A DNA stretch of 64,000 nucleotides from Diphasiastrum complanatum. Taxonomy: Eukaryota; Streptophyta; Lycopodiopsida; Lycopodiales; Lycopodiaceae. The stretch is taken from assembly GCA_029204225.1 (NCBI GenBank), contig CM055101.1, positions 61,585,340 to 61,649,339 on the forward strand, in the 5' to 3' direction. The notes beneath the pieces were generated by a model, which did not search any database, was not told the origin of the DNA, and saw only the letters and a list, made by a program, of their open reading frames with translations. The stretch's first letter is position 1. Every line of letters begins with the position of its first letter. The translations under genes and the position numbers were made by a program. This document shows, in pieces, positions 1 through 10,506 of the stretch.

Positions 1-650
1 CCAGTTGATCTCGACTGGTGAAGCAATAAGGGACATGAAGTTAGTTCACAGCAATGAATGGTCTATCCAAAAACTTTCAAATGTTTACAAGCAGCATTGC
101 TTCAAGGGAGGGGCTACTAACATTCGAGGATCTTCGTAGCATCCTATTATAGGAAGAACAAAGACTAGAGGTGGTAAAATTTTGATAACCCTCATTAGAA
201 GATCAAGAAATGCTAGTCAAGGGGAAGCACAAGTTTAAGAAACTTTCAAAGAAACCGAGTGTGAATTATGATGATGAAGGATCTTCATTTGAAAAGAAAA
301 AGATGGGTAAGTGGTTCTATTTCCAAAAGCCTAGACATTGGGCTTGAGATTGTCGCCAAAAAAAGGTTGCTATCAAGAAGGGCAAGGTGAAGCAATTGAA
401 GAAGAAGACTTTGATTGTGACAATGGAGATCAAAGCACAGTATTTGCTATGAAATTAGAATCACAACATTCCACTAATCACATGCATTTATATATGGATT
501 CAAGAGCAACAAGACATCAAATCTTGGTTCAAGAAGCCGTAGCTAGCCAATGATGGAGACAGAGTTGTGCAGATGGATGTGATGAGTGCCAAATCCATGG
601 GATTGTCATGTTACCAATTCAATTTTCTAATGGACAAGTGAAGGTAATTA
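1..650 (+). pseudogene. copia gag-protease relic, 5' part cut by window edge
   Basis: This is a decayed Ty1/copia reading frame with several stops and frame changes. The visible landmarks are in family order. A damaged CCHC zinc knuckle lies near 300-360 (W-F-Y-F-Q-K-P-R-H-W-A, stop, D-C, with one cysteine lost). A protease active-site remnant near 493-520 reads Y-M-D-S-R-A-T-R-H where the family has D-S-G-A. A protease-like tail near 600-665 leads toward the GAG_pre-integrase region. The protease glycine change and the stops mean it is not functional. It continues into the duplicated segment at 681-1046. The upstream gag lies outside the window. Assignment to copia gag-pol is firm; the subfamily is unknown. 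Confidence 0.7.
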
Positions 651-680
651 AAAATATCTTGTATGTTTTTAGTCTACAAA

Positions 681-1046
681 AACTTCTTTTATGTATTGGT
701 ACAATGACACGTATCATAAGTCGAAAGTAGAATTCAACAATAACAAATGTTAGATCAAAGAGGTGAAACATGATTTTAAGGTGATTGTTGATGGTTTTTA
801 GGATAAGACTTGTGGTTTGTACAAGTTGAATGTTGTAGTCACAAAGTGTAATGCATACAGAAACTTCATTTAAAAATTGGTACAATGACAAATCATAAGT
901 CGATAGTAGAATTCAACAATAACAAATGTCAGATCAAGGAGGTGAAATATGGTTTCAAGGTGATTGTTGATAGTTTTCATGATAAGACTTGTGGTTTGTA
1001 CAAGTTGAATGTTGTAGTCACAAAGTGTAATGCATACAGAAACTTC
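681..1046 (+). repeat. tandem duplication (about 180 bp) inside copia pre-integrase relic
   Basis: Two direct copies sit head to tail: about 681-861 and 862-1046. Both contain ttggtacaatgac, then gtagaattcaacaataaca, then acaagttgaatgttgtagtc, and each ends with atacagaaacttc. The copies differ at several percent of positions, so the duplication is not recent. Both encode the K-V-E-F-N-N-N-K-C and L-Y-K-L-N-V stretches typical of the GAG_pre-integrase segment of copia. Short aacttc repeats mark the joints, which suggests slippage or unequal exchange. Confidence 0.85.
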
Positions 1047-1865
1047 TAAGCGAAGCAAAAAAAATTTGCAAAGATAAGGAATTCAGATCTGATTGTTGTT
1101 CACTGTCGGCTGTATCATTCCTACAATCCTTCAGAGTGTAGACAGACACTGCTGATCTACGTTAATAGATTAATATAGCATTCAACAAAATCAAACCAAT
1201 GTGCGGAATTGAATAAACAAGTGAATTAGATACATGAATAATATCAGACAAAATTTACTCGAGATCATGCAATCACACAGTATAATATGTGCATAACAGC
1301 TACAATATTATCTATTGATTTTCTTAATTTCTAGCACTGCATGATAGATCCACGCAGTGCATTGACGTGAGAGAAATACAGTTCTCCCACGATTTGTGTC
1401 TCGCTTACTAGCGGACTTCTGGATCTACAGATCCTCTTTCAAAATTGTCTCGCTCACATGCGGACATGTATTCTGTATATTTTGTCTTCTAGTATTATGC
1501 ATCAAAAAATAAGTATATAGTTCGCAAAAAAAAATTTGTGTCGCATCATGTAACTTTCAGATCAGAAAGATTAAACATCTACAACAAATCACGAATTACA
1601 AGAGTGGCAGATTAGCCACGTTCTAGAGTATTTCTGCTGATGTCATGATATTTGATCAAATATTTGTACCCCATGGTACTTGGCTGATCTTCTTGGTCCT
1701 TTGTGGAGCACGATTGATTTTGTGTCATGTTGTGTCGTGTCGTGTCATGCCGTTTTTTGTCAAAAAGTCAGGATTGAAGGCTAGCAAAGCTTTGGCAACA
1801 GAAACATTTTGTTTCTTCAGCTCCCTCTCAAAGCATGATAGCTTGACGACTCCAAGACTGCTCCT
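1047..1865 (-). other. non-coding 3' region, possibly LTR of the adjacent minus-strand copia
   Basis: There is no coding potential. It lies directly downstream (minus strand) of the RNase H relic at 1866-2210, so a copia 3' untranslated region and LTR are expected here. I could not fix the LTR ends. A run of TGTCATG/TGTCGTG repeats is at about 1722-1752. TG...CA ends and a polypurine tract were not convincing. Confidence 0.35.
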
Positions 1866-2210
1866 CTATTTTTCGAATAGACCTTTGTCTAAGGCCTTTG
1901 TGAAGATGTCAGCAACCATGCCTTTTGGTCCAATGAAAGTAGTTTGCAGCATCTTTTTCCCAATTAGATCCCTTATCAAGTGGTACTTCATCGCAATGTG
2001 TTTCGTCCTTGAGTGAAACACAGGGCCTTTTGTCAGATGTATTGCAGATGTGTTGTCCATGTACAAAATCAGAGGTTCATTTCTCGTTTTGCCCAGTTCG
2101 TTAAGGAACTGTATGAGCCAAATTATTTCATTGGCCATCTTTGCTGCTGCTACGTACTCTGTCTCGTAGGATGACTGAACCACAATGGTCTGCATCTTGC
2201 TGACCCAGAG
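1866..2210 (-). pseudogene. copia RNase H C-terminal fragment
   Basis: On the minus strand this encodes the end of copia RNase H: an S-S-Y-E-T-E-Y-V-A-A stretch (family S-S-x-E-A-E-Y), Y-M-D-N-T-S-A-I-H (the aspartate-containing D-N-x-S-A motif), H-S-R-T-K-H-I, then an A-D-I-F-T-K-A-L tail. About 110 residues are open. Upstream RT is absent because the segment is cut at about 2,235-2,250, where an unrelated plus-strand gag fragment begins. The fragment is readable but cannot be functional alone. Confidence 0.85.
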
Positions 2211-2249
2211 AATTGTTGGTCCTGATGCGATGGTGCATCCTCCTGAGAC

Positions 2250-2545
2250 ACTAGCTGATGTACTTCATAAAGTCTCTACCGACGTCCTATCAGCTGTTGA
2301 GAATACTCATACTGAGTCTACCAGATATGATATTCGACAAAGCAGTCAGTCTTGTCGCTGATGAGAGACTGATGAGAGACGAAAGAGAGGGAAGCAGTGA
2401 TCAAGAGAAGGCTCTCTTCACGAAAGGAAAGAAGAAGAACAAAAACAAGCCAAGATTCGAGAAGACAAAGTCCTCGAATCAGCAATCTTCTATCCTTCGT
2501 ACTATTGAACGTCCCGATCTCAGATTCATCCGATGGTGGGTTCCA
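2250..2545 (+). pseudogene. copia gag fragment, same family as the 45-48.8 kb element
   Basis: The frame contains Y-F-I-K-S-L-P-T-S-Y-Q-L-L-R and L-P-D-M-I-F-D-K-A-V-S-L-V, followed by a lysine-rich stretch. It matches the gag piece at 45,170-45,410 nearly residue for residue, so the two belong to one family. It stops before the zinc knuckle, at about 2,495, and is joined to unrelated DNA. The abrupt join with the RNase H fragment shows a rearranged or nested insertion. Confidence 0.8.
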
Positions 2546-3034
2546 AAGTGATTGGATCTTGCTTATACAATAGGATGCAGTCTGGATCTTCAAGGATCTG
2601 ATCGATCTGATCGGCCGGAATGAACTTTAGATCTTTTACGATGGTTTTTCCTTGATAACTTTTTACTCCTTGCACTAATTGACCTTATATTTTGACAGTA
2701 GCTAGATCTGATACAGATCTTTCCACTGACTAGACAATAGACATACAAAATTATTTTTTGTGTTTGTATTTTGAATTATCTCAGTCCACTCCCTAACTAC
2801 TTTCACCAATGAAAGTTGCAATTTAGAGTCATGTAATAACTTTCTTCTTTCATATGGCTATAAGAGACAATAGTTTTTTGATTTTCACGTTCAATAAAAG
2901 AAGGTGGAACCTCTACCATTTGGCAATTGGATGTCCTTGCTTCTCCTTCTTCTTCTCCTCCATCTTTCTCATGTTTTTGTTATCTTTTTATTATTTGGAT
3001 TTGCTATTTGTTGGATATGAATATATTTGCTATC

Positions 3035-3036
<2 letters not shown>

Positions 3037-3094
<58 letters not shown>
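3037..3094. repeat. (TG)29 microsatellite
   Basis: Fifty-eight bases of uninterrupted TG are followed by a short alternating gcatgcgcgcaagcgcg stretch and a (GA) run near 3,133-3,144. Frames through it encode only Cys-Val repeats and are not genes. Confidence 0.97.
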
Positions 3095-3095
<1 letters not shown>

Positions 3096-3259
3096 ATGCG
3101 CGCAAGCGCGGCACACGTGCGTGTGTGAGTGGGAGAGAGAGAGGGAGGTATTTTTCTATTATAGGACAGCTAGAAGATCAGTGGATCTCTAGAATATCAG
3201 ATAAGACGATTAAGGATTTCTTGGAAGGAAAAGCTGATGGTATGGGACATCAGTAATTT

Positions 3260-5140
3260 TGAAAAGGGAATTCTACGACTGTAAAGATCTGATGATCAAT
3301 GGTTGTTTAGTACCTAGTCGCGATATGGGAAAAAAGAAAACCATTCGATCAAATGTGGGGTATTTTGGGAAATTTTGAGGTTTAATCTAGATCCCAATGT
3401 GGTATCTCATTATTTACAAAATCAGAGGCCCTCAAATCTATTTCTCGCTTTCTTAATCAATCCTTTACTTCTTAGTAATTTCTCGAATATGGACATCAGA
3501 CTGGTAATATGATTCTTTCCAACATGAAGTTATTCTTCTGAAAGACTGTTATGTCATATAAATTACTACTTGTGTGAATAGACTTGGAATTCAGGTAAAT
3601 TCTAAGGTTAAAATGTTTCAGTTTCTTAAACCATGGAATATCTCTGTTGTATAAATGGATTTCGATGGAATAGTAGTTTCTATCACTCAGAGTGAAAATA
3701 TTTGAAGGAAAAGTCCTGTGTGTAATAGGGTGAATCCTTTAGTGGAAGCACTTATTACTGACTTTTCTAGGATTTAGATATTTTCATATATCATCTTTCC
3801 AGTTAACTTTTATGGAAATTTATAATTTCTTTAAAAGGAGGGTTGAAGTGGTTGAATAAAATTCTATTAGAAAATCTGTTGGTTGCATAGCTTTTGGAAG
3901 AGAACCAGCTAGGGTATAGAAATGAGATTGGATCTGAAAGGAATTTCGGATAGATTCAGAGTAAGATACCTAATTGGAACTCTTCGAATAAGAGGAATTC
4001 TCTAGGGATTGTGTGGACAATCTGGAACTAGAACAGGTTTGATATTTGAATCATTATCTATAAGTAGTACAGTGAAAGGTCAAAGGTTACTAATTCCATT
4101 TTGATTGGAATGGAAGTAAGTTTGATCAGGATATAAGTCTGAGAGTTCTATATTAGATCAACCTAATCTTAGTTTAAGTACTAGGATCAGAGAGGGGTTA
4201 ATCACGTGTGAGAAATCATGTAATTAGTGGTAAATGGGATTGGAAAATTGTTGAGAGAGAATTTTATTCATCTCAGAGATTTACCGGATATGTTATTTAC
4301 TCCAAGAAGAGTATCTGAATTGATATTCAACAGGACTTTGGGTATTTAGATTTGATTCTAGATTGTAATATAAAAGTTTTTGTAGTTGAAGATGATTGTC
4401 ATCTTGGTATGCGTTTAGTCTTTAATTACCAGTGGTTTCTAGACCTTGAATCTTGCACTTCAGTTAAAGAATCATGTTTGGAAGTATTCCTAAATCCAGT
4501 ATTTTCTTAATAGAAATAAATTGGAATGACTCTTACTTTTCCTGAGTTATGTTAGACATATACTCCAGTATCTTGTAAATGATTAAGTATGATTTTGGAT
4601 TCCAGTGAATTATGATTGACGAATCATATGAATCTAAATATTTATGGTTGACGGATCATAAATAGATACTTAATTGTTGTCAAAAGATTATAAGGAATTG
4701 TAATGATTCTTAAGTATGACGATTAAAGTCTTGGTATGTTAATTGAGTATGAATTCATATCAGTGTTTTGAATCTCTTTACTCCAGTATTTTAATTGAGA
4801 ACCTATGGATCTCATAGACATTATCTTATTTATCTAGTGGATGCTATTCTACTACAGTATATGGTCTGTAGATGTTTGAGTACAGTTTTTTTTTCTTTTG
4901 ATTGGATCTCCAGTTATCATAGGAGATAAACAGTCTATTAAAATTAATGAATGTTATTTTCTTCTAGAAACAGGAGCATTTAACTCAAAAGTTGGCAATA
5001 TAAGTAGAGTCATGCTTTTACCAACAATTGAGCATACAGTTTGACTGAGCTCATCCATTATACTAGAATGTACTAAGACAACAAAATTTTTGTTGAATGG
5101 GTATTATAAAGTGGAGATTTTGTCAATTTTGCCAAAAATT
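3260..5140. other. AT-rich stretch without recognisable gene
   Basis: I saw no open frame over about 60 codons and no retroelement motif, tRNA or splice-supported exon. Short words such as gttgacggatcat recur near 4,617 and 4,648. It could be a heavily decayed element or intron of the disrupted gene further right. It may also hold the displaced end of that gene, but I have no sequence support for this. Confidence 0.5.
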
Positions 5141-5144
5141 AGAC

Positions 5145-5200
5145 TAGCTCAGTAGGGCGAGTAAGGTTCTTGCTATGGAGCTAGAATCCTAGTCAATTCC
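5145..5200 (+). repeat. tRNA-derived relic (possible SINE head)
   Basis: At 5145-5156 the sequence TAGCTCAGTAGG fits the RNA polymerase III A box. About 23 bases further, at 5179-5189, agctagaatcc resembles the B box GGTTCGAATCC at 8 of 11 positions. The spacing is compatible with a tRNA-type promoter. No acceptor stem or full cloverleaf can be built, so this is a degenerate tRNA pseudogene or the head of a plant SINE, not a working tRNA. No clear poly(A) or poly(T) tail or target duplication was found. Confidence 0.4.
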
Positions 5201-5339
5201 ATGACATAGTTGCATATTAATCTTTTAATTTTTAAATCTCAAAAGAGGTAGGGTGCGAAATAATTTCCAGAGCCACTTAGCATATGACAAGCCATATAGG
5301 CTACTTCCAGTCCTATTCGCCTCCATTCAGAGTTTGAAA

Positions 5340-5576
5340 CATGGAGGATTCATTTCATTCACATTCTATTTTGTTCTTCATGCTCTAGTTATATCTTCAT
5401 GTGTAAAATTGATGTAAGAGATAGTGAAGCATCCAATTTGGACACTATTCTCTATATCAATTATGAAAGATACTTTAGAACCTTAGAAAGAAAATTTATA
5501 CTTCGTACGGAGATCATTCTAAAGTTGGATCAAAGTTCTATTGTCAAAACTATGCCAAACCTAGTTGAAGAGGTAC
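5340..5576 (+). pseudogene. 3' internal tail of non-autonomous LTR element, copy 1
   Basis: This short stretch runs into the LTR at 5577. At 5,346-5,400 it encodes the same C-terminal end (serine/histidine-rich, then F-F-M) as the accessory frame of copy 2 at about 59,195-59,240 on the minus strand. The following about 150 bases also match copy 2 (59,040-59,190). A short purine-rich ttgaagaggta next to the LTR is the likely plus-strand primer. It therefore marks the 3' end of a plus-oriented element half. The part upstream of 5,340 could not be matched. Confidence 0.65.
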
Positions 5577-6227
5577 TGTGAGAGATTTCAACTAGTTTAG
5601 TCTAGTTTAGTCATATTTTGGTAAATTGTCAATAAGAGGCCAAAACTCATTTTAGACTTAGAGATAAACTTTTTGAAGTTATATTAGTTTAAAATACATT
5701 CAATAAACACTTTTTGAAAGTGTGGGAATGTTGGGCGTCAAGTTTGAGAGAGAAATTTGAACTTTGGGTACATTGAATCTAGACCCAAAAATACTAGGGT
5801 TTACATTTTGGAGGGAAAGCCGAGTGGCCAAATAGGGTTTGGAAACTCTATAGAAGGATGTAACTCGTGGAAAGACACATCTTCTCTCTTCTCTCTCTCA
5901 TTTCATCATTATACATGGTTCTCTTTGGGTTCTACTACTCACTGGTGCACTATCTTGGTGATATCTTGCAATCTTGTGTGTAGAATGCTCATATTTTGCT
6001 ATTTTCGGTTCCACACGTGTGAAATATAGTAGGGTACTGTAATTGTACGGACAAAGAACACATTTTATATTTTGGTTCATGTTTGATCAGTATCTCTTAG
6101 AGTTTGCATCTCATTTTGTATGTAGATGCTGATTTTTTCTACATTGGCAGGATTGTTGGTTTGCTCCTTATTGTAACCAAAGATCAGGGACATGGATTGG
6201 ATCTTGAATGATCTGAAATCCTTCACA
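5577..6227 (+). repeat. LTR, copy 1, 3' LTR
   Basis: This 651-bp LTR begins TGTGAGAG and ends TTCACA. It is nearly the reverse complement of 9853-10506. It contains the palindrome CACACGTGTG at 6012-6021. The base run GTTAA follows immediately at 6228-6232; the same five bases, read in element orientation, precede the inverted 5' LTR at 10,507-10,511. This identifies the two LTRs as the ends of one insertion that was later half inverted. A start codon near the LTR end (6192) opens into the downstream frame by chance. Confidence 0.85.
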
Positions 6228-7446
6228 GTTAATGATCCTAGCTCACCCATGGCAGAGCAGCAGGCAACAATGCCTTATCCTATCCTCTGTCCACACCTCC
6301 CTCTAAAATTTAAGAAGAGTTGGATAGATAGATCCTTGGATGAATTTGATGTAGGAATCCCTTCCTACTATGCTAGAGTATCATCTCTTCCTAAAATTCT
6401 TACAAAAAATGAAACATATTATTCTGATGATTCTATTCAAACAAATCAGCCTTTTAAAGTTAAAATAAATATTATGGTGCAAGAAGAATGTAGTAAAAAT
6501 GTTGAGTATGACTATAAGATTGATCAATCAAATGAAATTACTGTTGTCATTGAAGAAAACAATGTGAAACTCAAGATGTGGTGCATTCCATTGATGTATA
6601 CTCTGAGCTAATGGAGTCTTTATATGATAATAATGAAAAAATGAAGAATATATATAATGCTACAATTGATACTATTGAGGAAGTAGAACAAAAAGGTCAA
6701 TCAAATTTGGTTGATTCTAACTTGTTCGAAAGTCAATGTCTTTTGAAGGAAGAAATGATACCAAATGACATATGGATATCACAACTTGAAAGTCAAATAT
6801 TATCATTATTAGAGAATGATCAAAAAATTGATGATAGTTTGGTTGGAGTAGAAGAATTCATAAAGAAAATCATTACTTCCAATATGAGTGACATTGATGA
6901 AAGGTTTCAAGGCCAAAAGATAAATTCCATTCTTTCCAAGAAAAAAAAATGGTAACTCATCTGATTCAAAGAAAGATCAAAAGGATTTATCATCTAAGAT
7001 GAATGAGTTACAAGTTTTTCATGAATATGATGAAGATTTAATGCTAAGAGAGTTAGAATTATCCAAGTTGGATCACTCACCTTTGAAGTTGATTAATAAT
7101 GAGCGATATGAAGAAACTAATGTGGGAAACCAGAATGAAGAAGAAATGGAAAATTCTAAAAAAATAAATTCAATATATGATAATGAGAATTGTATCCAGA
7201 ATATGAATGAAAATGCTCTTCAAGAGTTTAGCCATTGGAATAATGACTATGTAAATCTATTATATGGTACCAATATTGAAATATCAGTCGATATTAAATT
7301 AGTGGTTACACTTGTGAATCAAAATGCTATACATGATAGATTGATCAATAACATATCTACTAAAAAGGAACTGAATGAAAATATTTATAATAATTGTATG
7401 GCAAATGAATCTTTGGATGTATTGTCCTATCAATATAACATTATGA
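6228..7446 (+). pseudogene. large exon of an unidentified plant gene, broken
   Basis: About 400 codons are open apart from two frame changes: one between about 6554 and 6611, the other in the A9 run near 6941-6949. The protein is rich in Asn, Glu, Ile and Lys with no repeat or transposon motif. Near the front are a proline-rich Y-P-I-L-C-P-H-L-P-L stretch and D-E-F-D-V-G-I-P-S-Y-Y. The frame at its left edge (GTT AAT GAT) joins without interruption to the exon end at 10,507 on the minus strand once the LTR element is removed, so it is the continuation of that exon. I do not recognise the family. The homopolymer shift could be a sequencing error; the first shift is harder to excuse. Past about 7,446 base composition changes and a Gly run appears, probably at or after the inversion joint. 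Confidence 0.55.
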
Positions 7447-7709
7447 CGAGGATGGTTGATGGCGGTGGAGGTGGTGGGGAAGCGATGACAGATGCACAGA
7501 AATGGAGAGCACCAAGATCGTGTACGAGATCAAGAAATTAATGATGTGTTGATCCATTGCTCTTGCTTAAATCCAAGTGTAGTGAATCTTGATCAAGATC
7601 TAATGTGTAGAACTTGATAGATCCATTGATTAAGCAACCAATAACTCTCTATGATTGTAGCCAATGCTTGGCTGAGTGCCTATATGAGATGCACTTATAG
7701 CACATGTAG

Positions 7710-7775
7710 ATGTGAACTATCTCTTGATCTACAAGCTATAGTGCCAATGTGAACTATCTCTTGATTTACAAGCTA
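7710..7775. repeat. 29-bp direct repeat, 37-bp offset
   Basis: The word atgtgaactatctcttgat plus tacaagcta occurs at 7710-7738 and 7747-7775 with one mismatch. It lies in the short spacer between the inverted host exon and the element's coding part, near the inversion joint. Confidence 0.85.
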
Positions 7776-8160
7776 CCAATGGGAATTATTAAGGTTTTTC
7801 CGAACAACTAGTACCATTGAAACACCATCATTATCCTCAAGACTAGCCAAGTTAGCACAAAGATGAACATCTCCAAGAAGCACATTAGATCTCAGCCTAG
7901 ATCTAGCATAAGGAAGCTTTTTAGACTTTGCATAAGATCCACGAATCTTATTGATGCTAAAAGGTAACTTTGGAAAGTTGAGACCAATCTCCTTTTCCAT
8001 TCCATCCTTTTTGTTCGCCATAAAAAAAGCATCAAGCTTGAAAAGTCTACCTTGTTTATTGCCCCTAGCAACCAAGATTTTCTCCTTTGTAATGAAACAA
8101 GCATCACCCCCAATCTTTACCATGTATCCTTTCTCTATCATTTGACCAACACTTAACAAA
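7773..8160 (-). pseudogene. pre-integrase start followed by accessory region N-terminus, copy 1
   Basis: The frame opens with L-L-S-V-G-Q-M-I-E-K-G-Y, the usual start of the copia GAG_pre-integrase segment, and reaches G-R-L-F-K-L-D. It then leaves the copia pattern: the H-x-R-L-G-H histidines and integrase that normally follow are missing. Instead there is a sequence with L-L-G-D-V-H-L-C-A-N-L-A-S that is shared with copy 2 (60,650-60,730). This shared departure suggests a fixed family feature, not random decay. The reading ends near 7773 in copy 1. Confidence 0.6.
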
Positions 8161-8574
8161 TTCTTTGAAAGAAGGAATGTAAAGAACACCATCAAGTCTT
8201 GCTTTCCTATTAGTAGAGAGACAAATAGGAATTGAACCAATACCTTCAATCACACACTCACCACCATTGGCCATGTGAATTGCTTTCTTGGCTCCATCAT
8301 AAGTGACCAAAGAAGTAAAGAACTCCTTGTGACTAGTCATGTGTGAACTAGCTCCACTATCAATCCACCATGAATCTTTGTCACCTTCACTTGATATTAG
8401 ACTTGAAGAACACATCAAAAGAGAATCACCACCACCTAGATCCTCATCATTAGTAGTAAAGTTGATTTGCTTGCTACCTTCATCTCTTTGCTTCTTCAAA
8501 CATTCATTTAAAAAATGCCCTTTGATTCCACAATCTAGACTTATCTTTCTTTTTGCCAAAAGAAGAAGTCTCAC
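8104..8574 (-). pseudogene. zinc knuckle and aspartic protease, copy 1
   Basis: This 156-codon frame starts inside a damaged knuckle (D-C-G-I-K-G-H-F-L-N-E-C; the first cysteine is lost). It continues into an intact copia protease active site W-W-I-D-S-G-A-S-S-H-M-T, then the G-I-G-S-I and V-L-Y-I-P-S stretches typical of the protease end. A frame change near 8,140-8,160 moves the reading into the following segment. The protease aspartate is preserved here, unlike in copy 2. Confidence 0.8.
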
Positions 8575-9259
8575 CTTGATCTTGCCCTTTAGACCACTTG
8601 CCTTTGCCTTTGCCCTTGAACTTGCATTTTATGAACATAGCATCCTCTTCATAATGAGATGTCGATGTAGATCCACCTCCTCTTGATTGAAGCCTATACC
8701 CCTCATTCACCAAGATCTCTTGCAAATCCACAATACTTGGCAAAGTCTTTTGAATAGCAAAACTTTGAACAAGATTAGCATGATCATCCAACAAGCCATT
8801 AAGTATAACTTGAACAAGTTCTACCTCCTTAATGCTTTCATCGACACATGCTAACTCATCACTGAATGCTTTAACCCTCAAAACAAAAGCATGAGTACTC
8901 TCTTCCTTCTTTTGCAAACTTTGAAAGATTTGCCTCCTAAGAGTAAGCACTCTTGATGTAGACTTGGATTCATAAAGCTTCTTCAAAGCTTCCCAAGCCT
9001 CCAAAGATGATGTGCACTTACCAACTTCCTTGAGAAGTTCATTGGTAACATTCATCTTAATCATGTGTAGAACTTTATTTGCTCTCTTGTCATACCTCAC
9101 TTGATCTTGAGGTGCTTGAGGCCTCTCCTCCACACCTGCAACAATCTCCATCAACTCATTCATCTCCAATAAGGACTCCATCCTCACCTTCCAAGTAGAA
9201 TAGTTGATTGAGGTAAGCCTATCATTGCTTTCCAACATGAATCCACCACTTGTAGCCAT
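8504..9259 (-). pseudogene. gag (UBN2/DUF4219-type copia gag), copy 1
   Basis: A 251-codon open frame starts ATG at 9259, with an N-terminus containing N-D-R-L-T-S-I-N-Y-S-T-W-K (the DUF4219-like start of copia gags). The UBN2-like core follows with W-E-A-L-K-K-L-Y-E-S-K-S and Q-I-F-Q-S-L-Q-K-K-E-E-S. The C-terminus is basic, with K-G-K-G-K-G-K before the zinc knuckle. The frame shifts around 8,540, so the knuckle is read in the next frame (8,574 and below). The gag itself is undamaged to that point and could form particles if expressed. It is close to the copy at 61,535-62,095. Confidence 0.8.
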
Positions 9260-9840
9260 GTTGCAATGACCTGATCTTCTCTTTCAACCTGTTCCAATGC
9301 ACAAAGCACTCTCTTGAATGTCAACAAATGAATTCAACAAGAAATCACAAAGATATGGAACCTCTCAAATCTCTTCTAGCACTTCCAACTAGAAAATCAA
9401 CACATAGAATAGTGAAATCTTGATCAACCTATGATCTATCCTAGATTCTTGCCACTTCCTAAGATTGAAACACACTCAAATGAAGTTCAGTAACCTCACA
9501 AACTAGAGATCCAATCAAAATTAGGGTTTTGACAAAATCACAAAAAATTGAATATCTCAAATTCTACATGCAATTTCTAGAAACTTGATATATCTTCTTG
9601 TAGACTCCAATGAGACCTACCTAATGCACCAAAAAGCATCTAAATCCAGTAAAACAAGTGTGAGATTGGAATTGATCATGTATATAACCCTATATTGAGT
9701 TTTGACCTACAAAAGATCAATTCTACACATGCAAAAATGCTGATTTTTGAGTAGAAATCAATCTAGCATGCTCTAGCATTGGTAACTCTTCAAAATCCTT
9801 GATAAAGATGGCTGATCCTTTCATAACCTGAAACACAATA

Positions 9841-9852
9841 GCTCTGATACCA
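9841..9852 (-). other. primer-binding site, tRNA-Met
   Basis: The minus strand reads TGGTATCAGAGC, the standard plant copia primer site complementary to initiator tRNA-Met, directly after the LTR end CA at 9853. This fixes the LTR end and the element orientation. Confidence 0.93.
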
Positions 9853-10506
9853 TGTGAAGGATTTCAGATCATCCAAGATCCAATCCATGTCCCTGATCTT
9901 TGGTTACAATAAGGAGCAAACCAACAATCCTGCCAATGTAGAAAAATCAGCATCTACATACAAAATGAGATGCAAACTCCAAGAGATACTGATCAAACAT
10001 GAACTAGAACATAAAATATGTTTTTTGTCTGTACAATTACAGTACCCTACTATATTTCACACGTGTGTAGCCGAAAATAGCAAAATATGAGCATTCTACA
10101 CACAAGATTGCAAGATATCACCAAGATAGTGCACCAATGAGTAGTAGAACCCAAAGAGAACCATGTATAATGATGAAATGAGAGAGAGAAGAGAAAAGAT
10201 GTGTCTATCCATGAGTTACATCCTTTTATAGAGATTCCAAACCCTATTTGGCCACTTGGCTTTCCCTCCAAAATGTAAACCCTACTATTTTTGGGTCTAG
10301 ATTCAATGTACCCAAAGTTCAAATTTGAATCTCTCTCAAACTCGACTACCAACTTTCCCACACTTTCAAAAAGTGTATATTGAATGTATTTTAAAGTAAT
10401 ATAACTTCAAAAATTTTATCTCTAAGTTTATAATGAGTTTTGGCCTCTTATTGACAATTTACCAAAATATGACTAAACTAGACTAAACTAGTTGAAATCT
10501 CTCACA
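9853..10506 (-). repeat. LTR, copy 1, 5' LTR
   Basis: This 654-bp LTR is read on the minus strand, with TGTGAGAG at 10506 and CACA at 9853. It is the inverted partner of 5577-6227, with scattered substitutions. CACACGTGTG is at 10058-10067. The five bases outside it (10507-10511, TTAAC on the plus strand) are the reverse complement of the bases after the other LTR, as expected for one target duplication. Confidence 0.88.

Larger units (their letters stand above)
7546..10506 (-). mobile_element. non-autonomous LTR element, copy 1, 5' half
   Basis: Reading on the minus strand the order is LTR (10506-9853), tRNA-Met primer site (9852-9841), leader of about 580 bases, gag (from 9259), zinc knuckle, protease, start of the pre-integrase-like region, then the N-terminal part of an accessory region (to about 7773). 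It breaks off near 7545. The 3' half (5340-6227) now lies in opposite orientation beyond a host exon. No integrase, RT or RNase H was found in either half. A second copy is at 58.5-62.7 kb. Confidence 0.8.

Noticed and set aside
2854..3256. Open frames of about 110 codons with Cys-Val runs
   Set aside because: They are produced by the (TG)n microsatellite and have no start context or domain.
6192..6230. Start codon inside the LTR end for the downstream frame
   Set aside because: The frame continues an exon that was interrupted by the LTR, so this ATG is coincidental.
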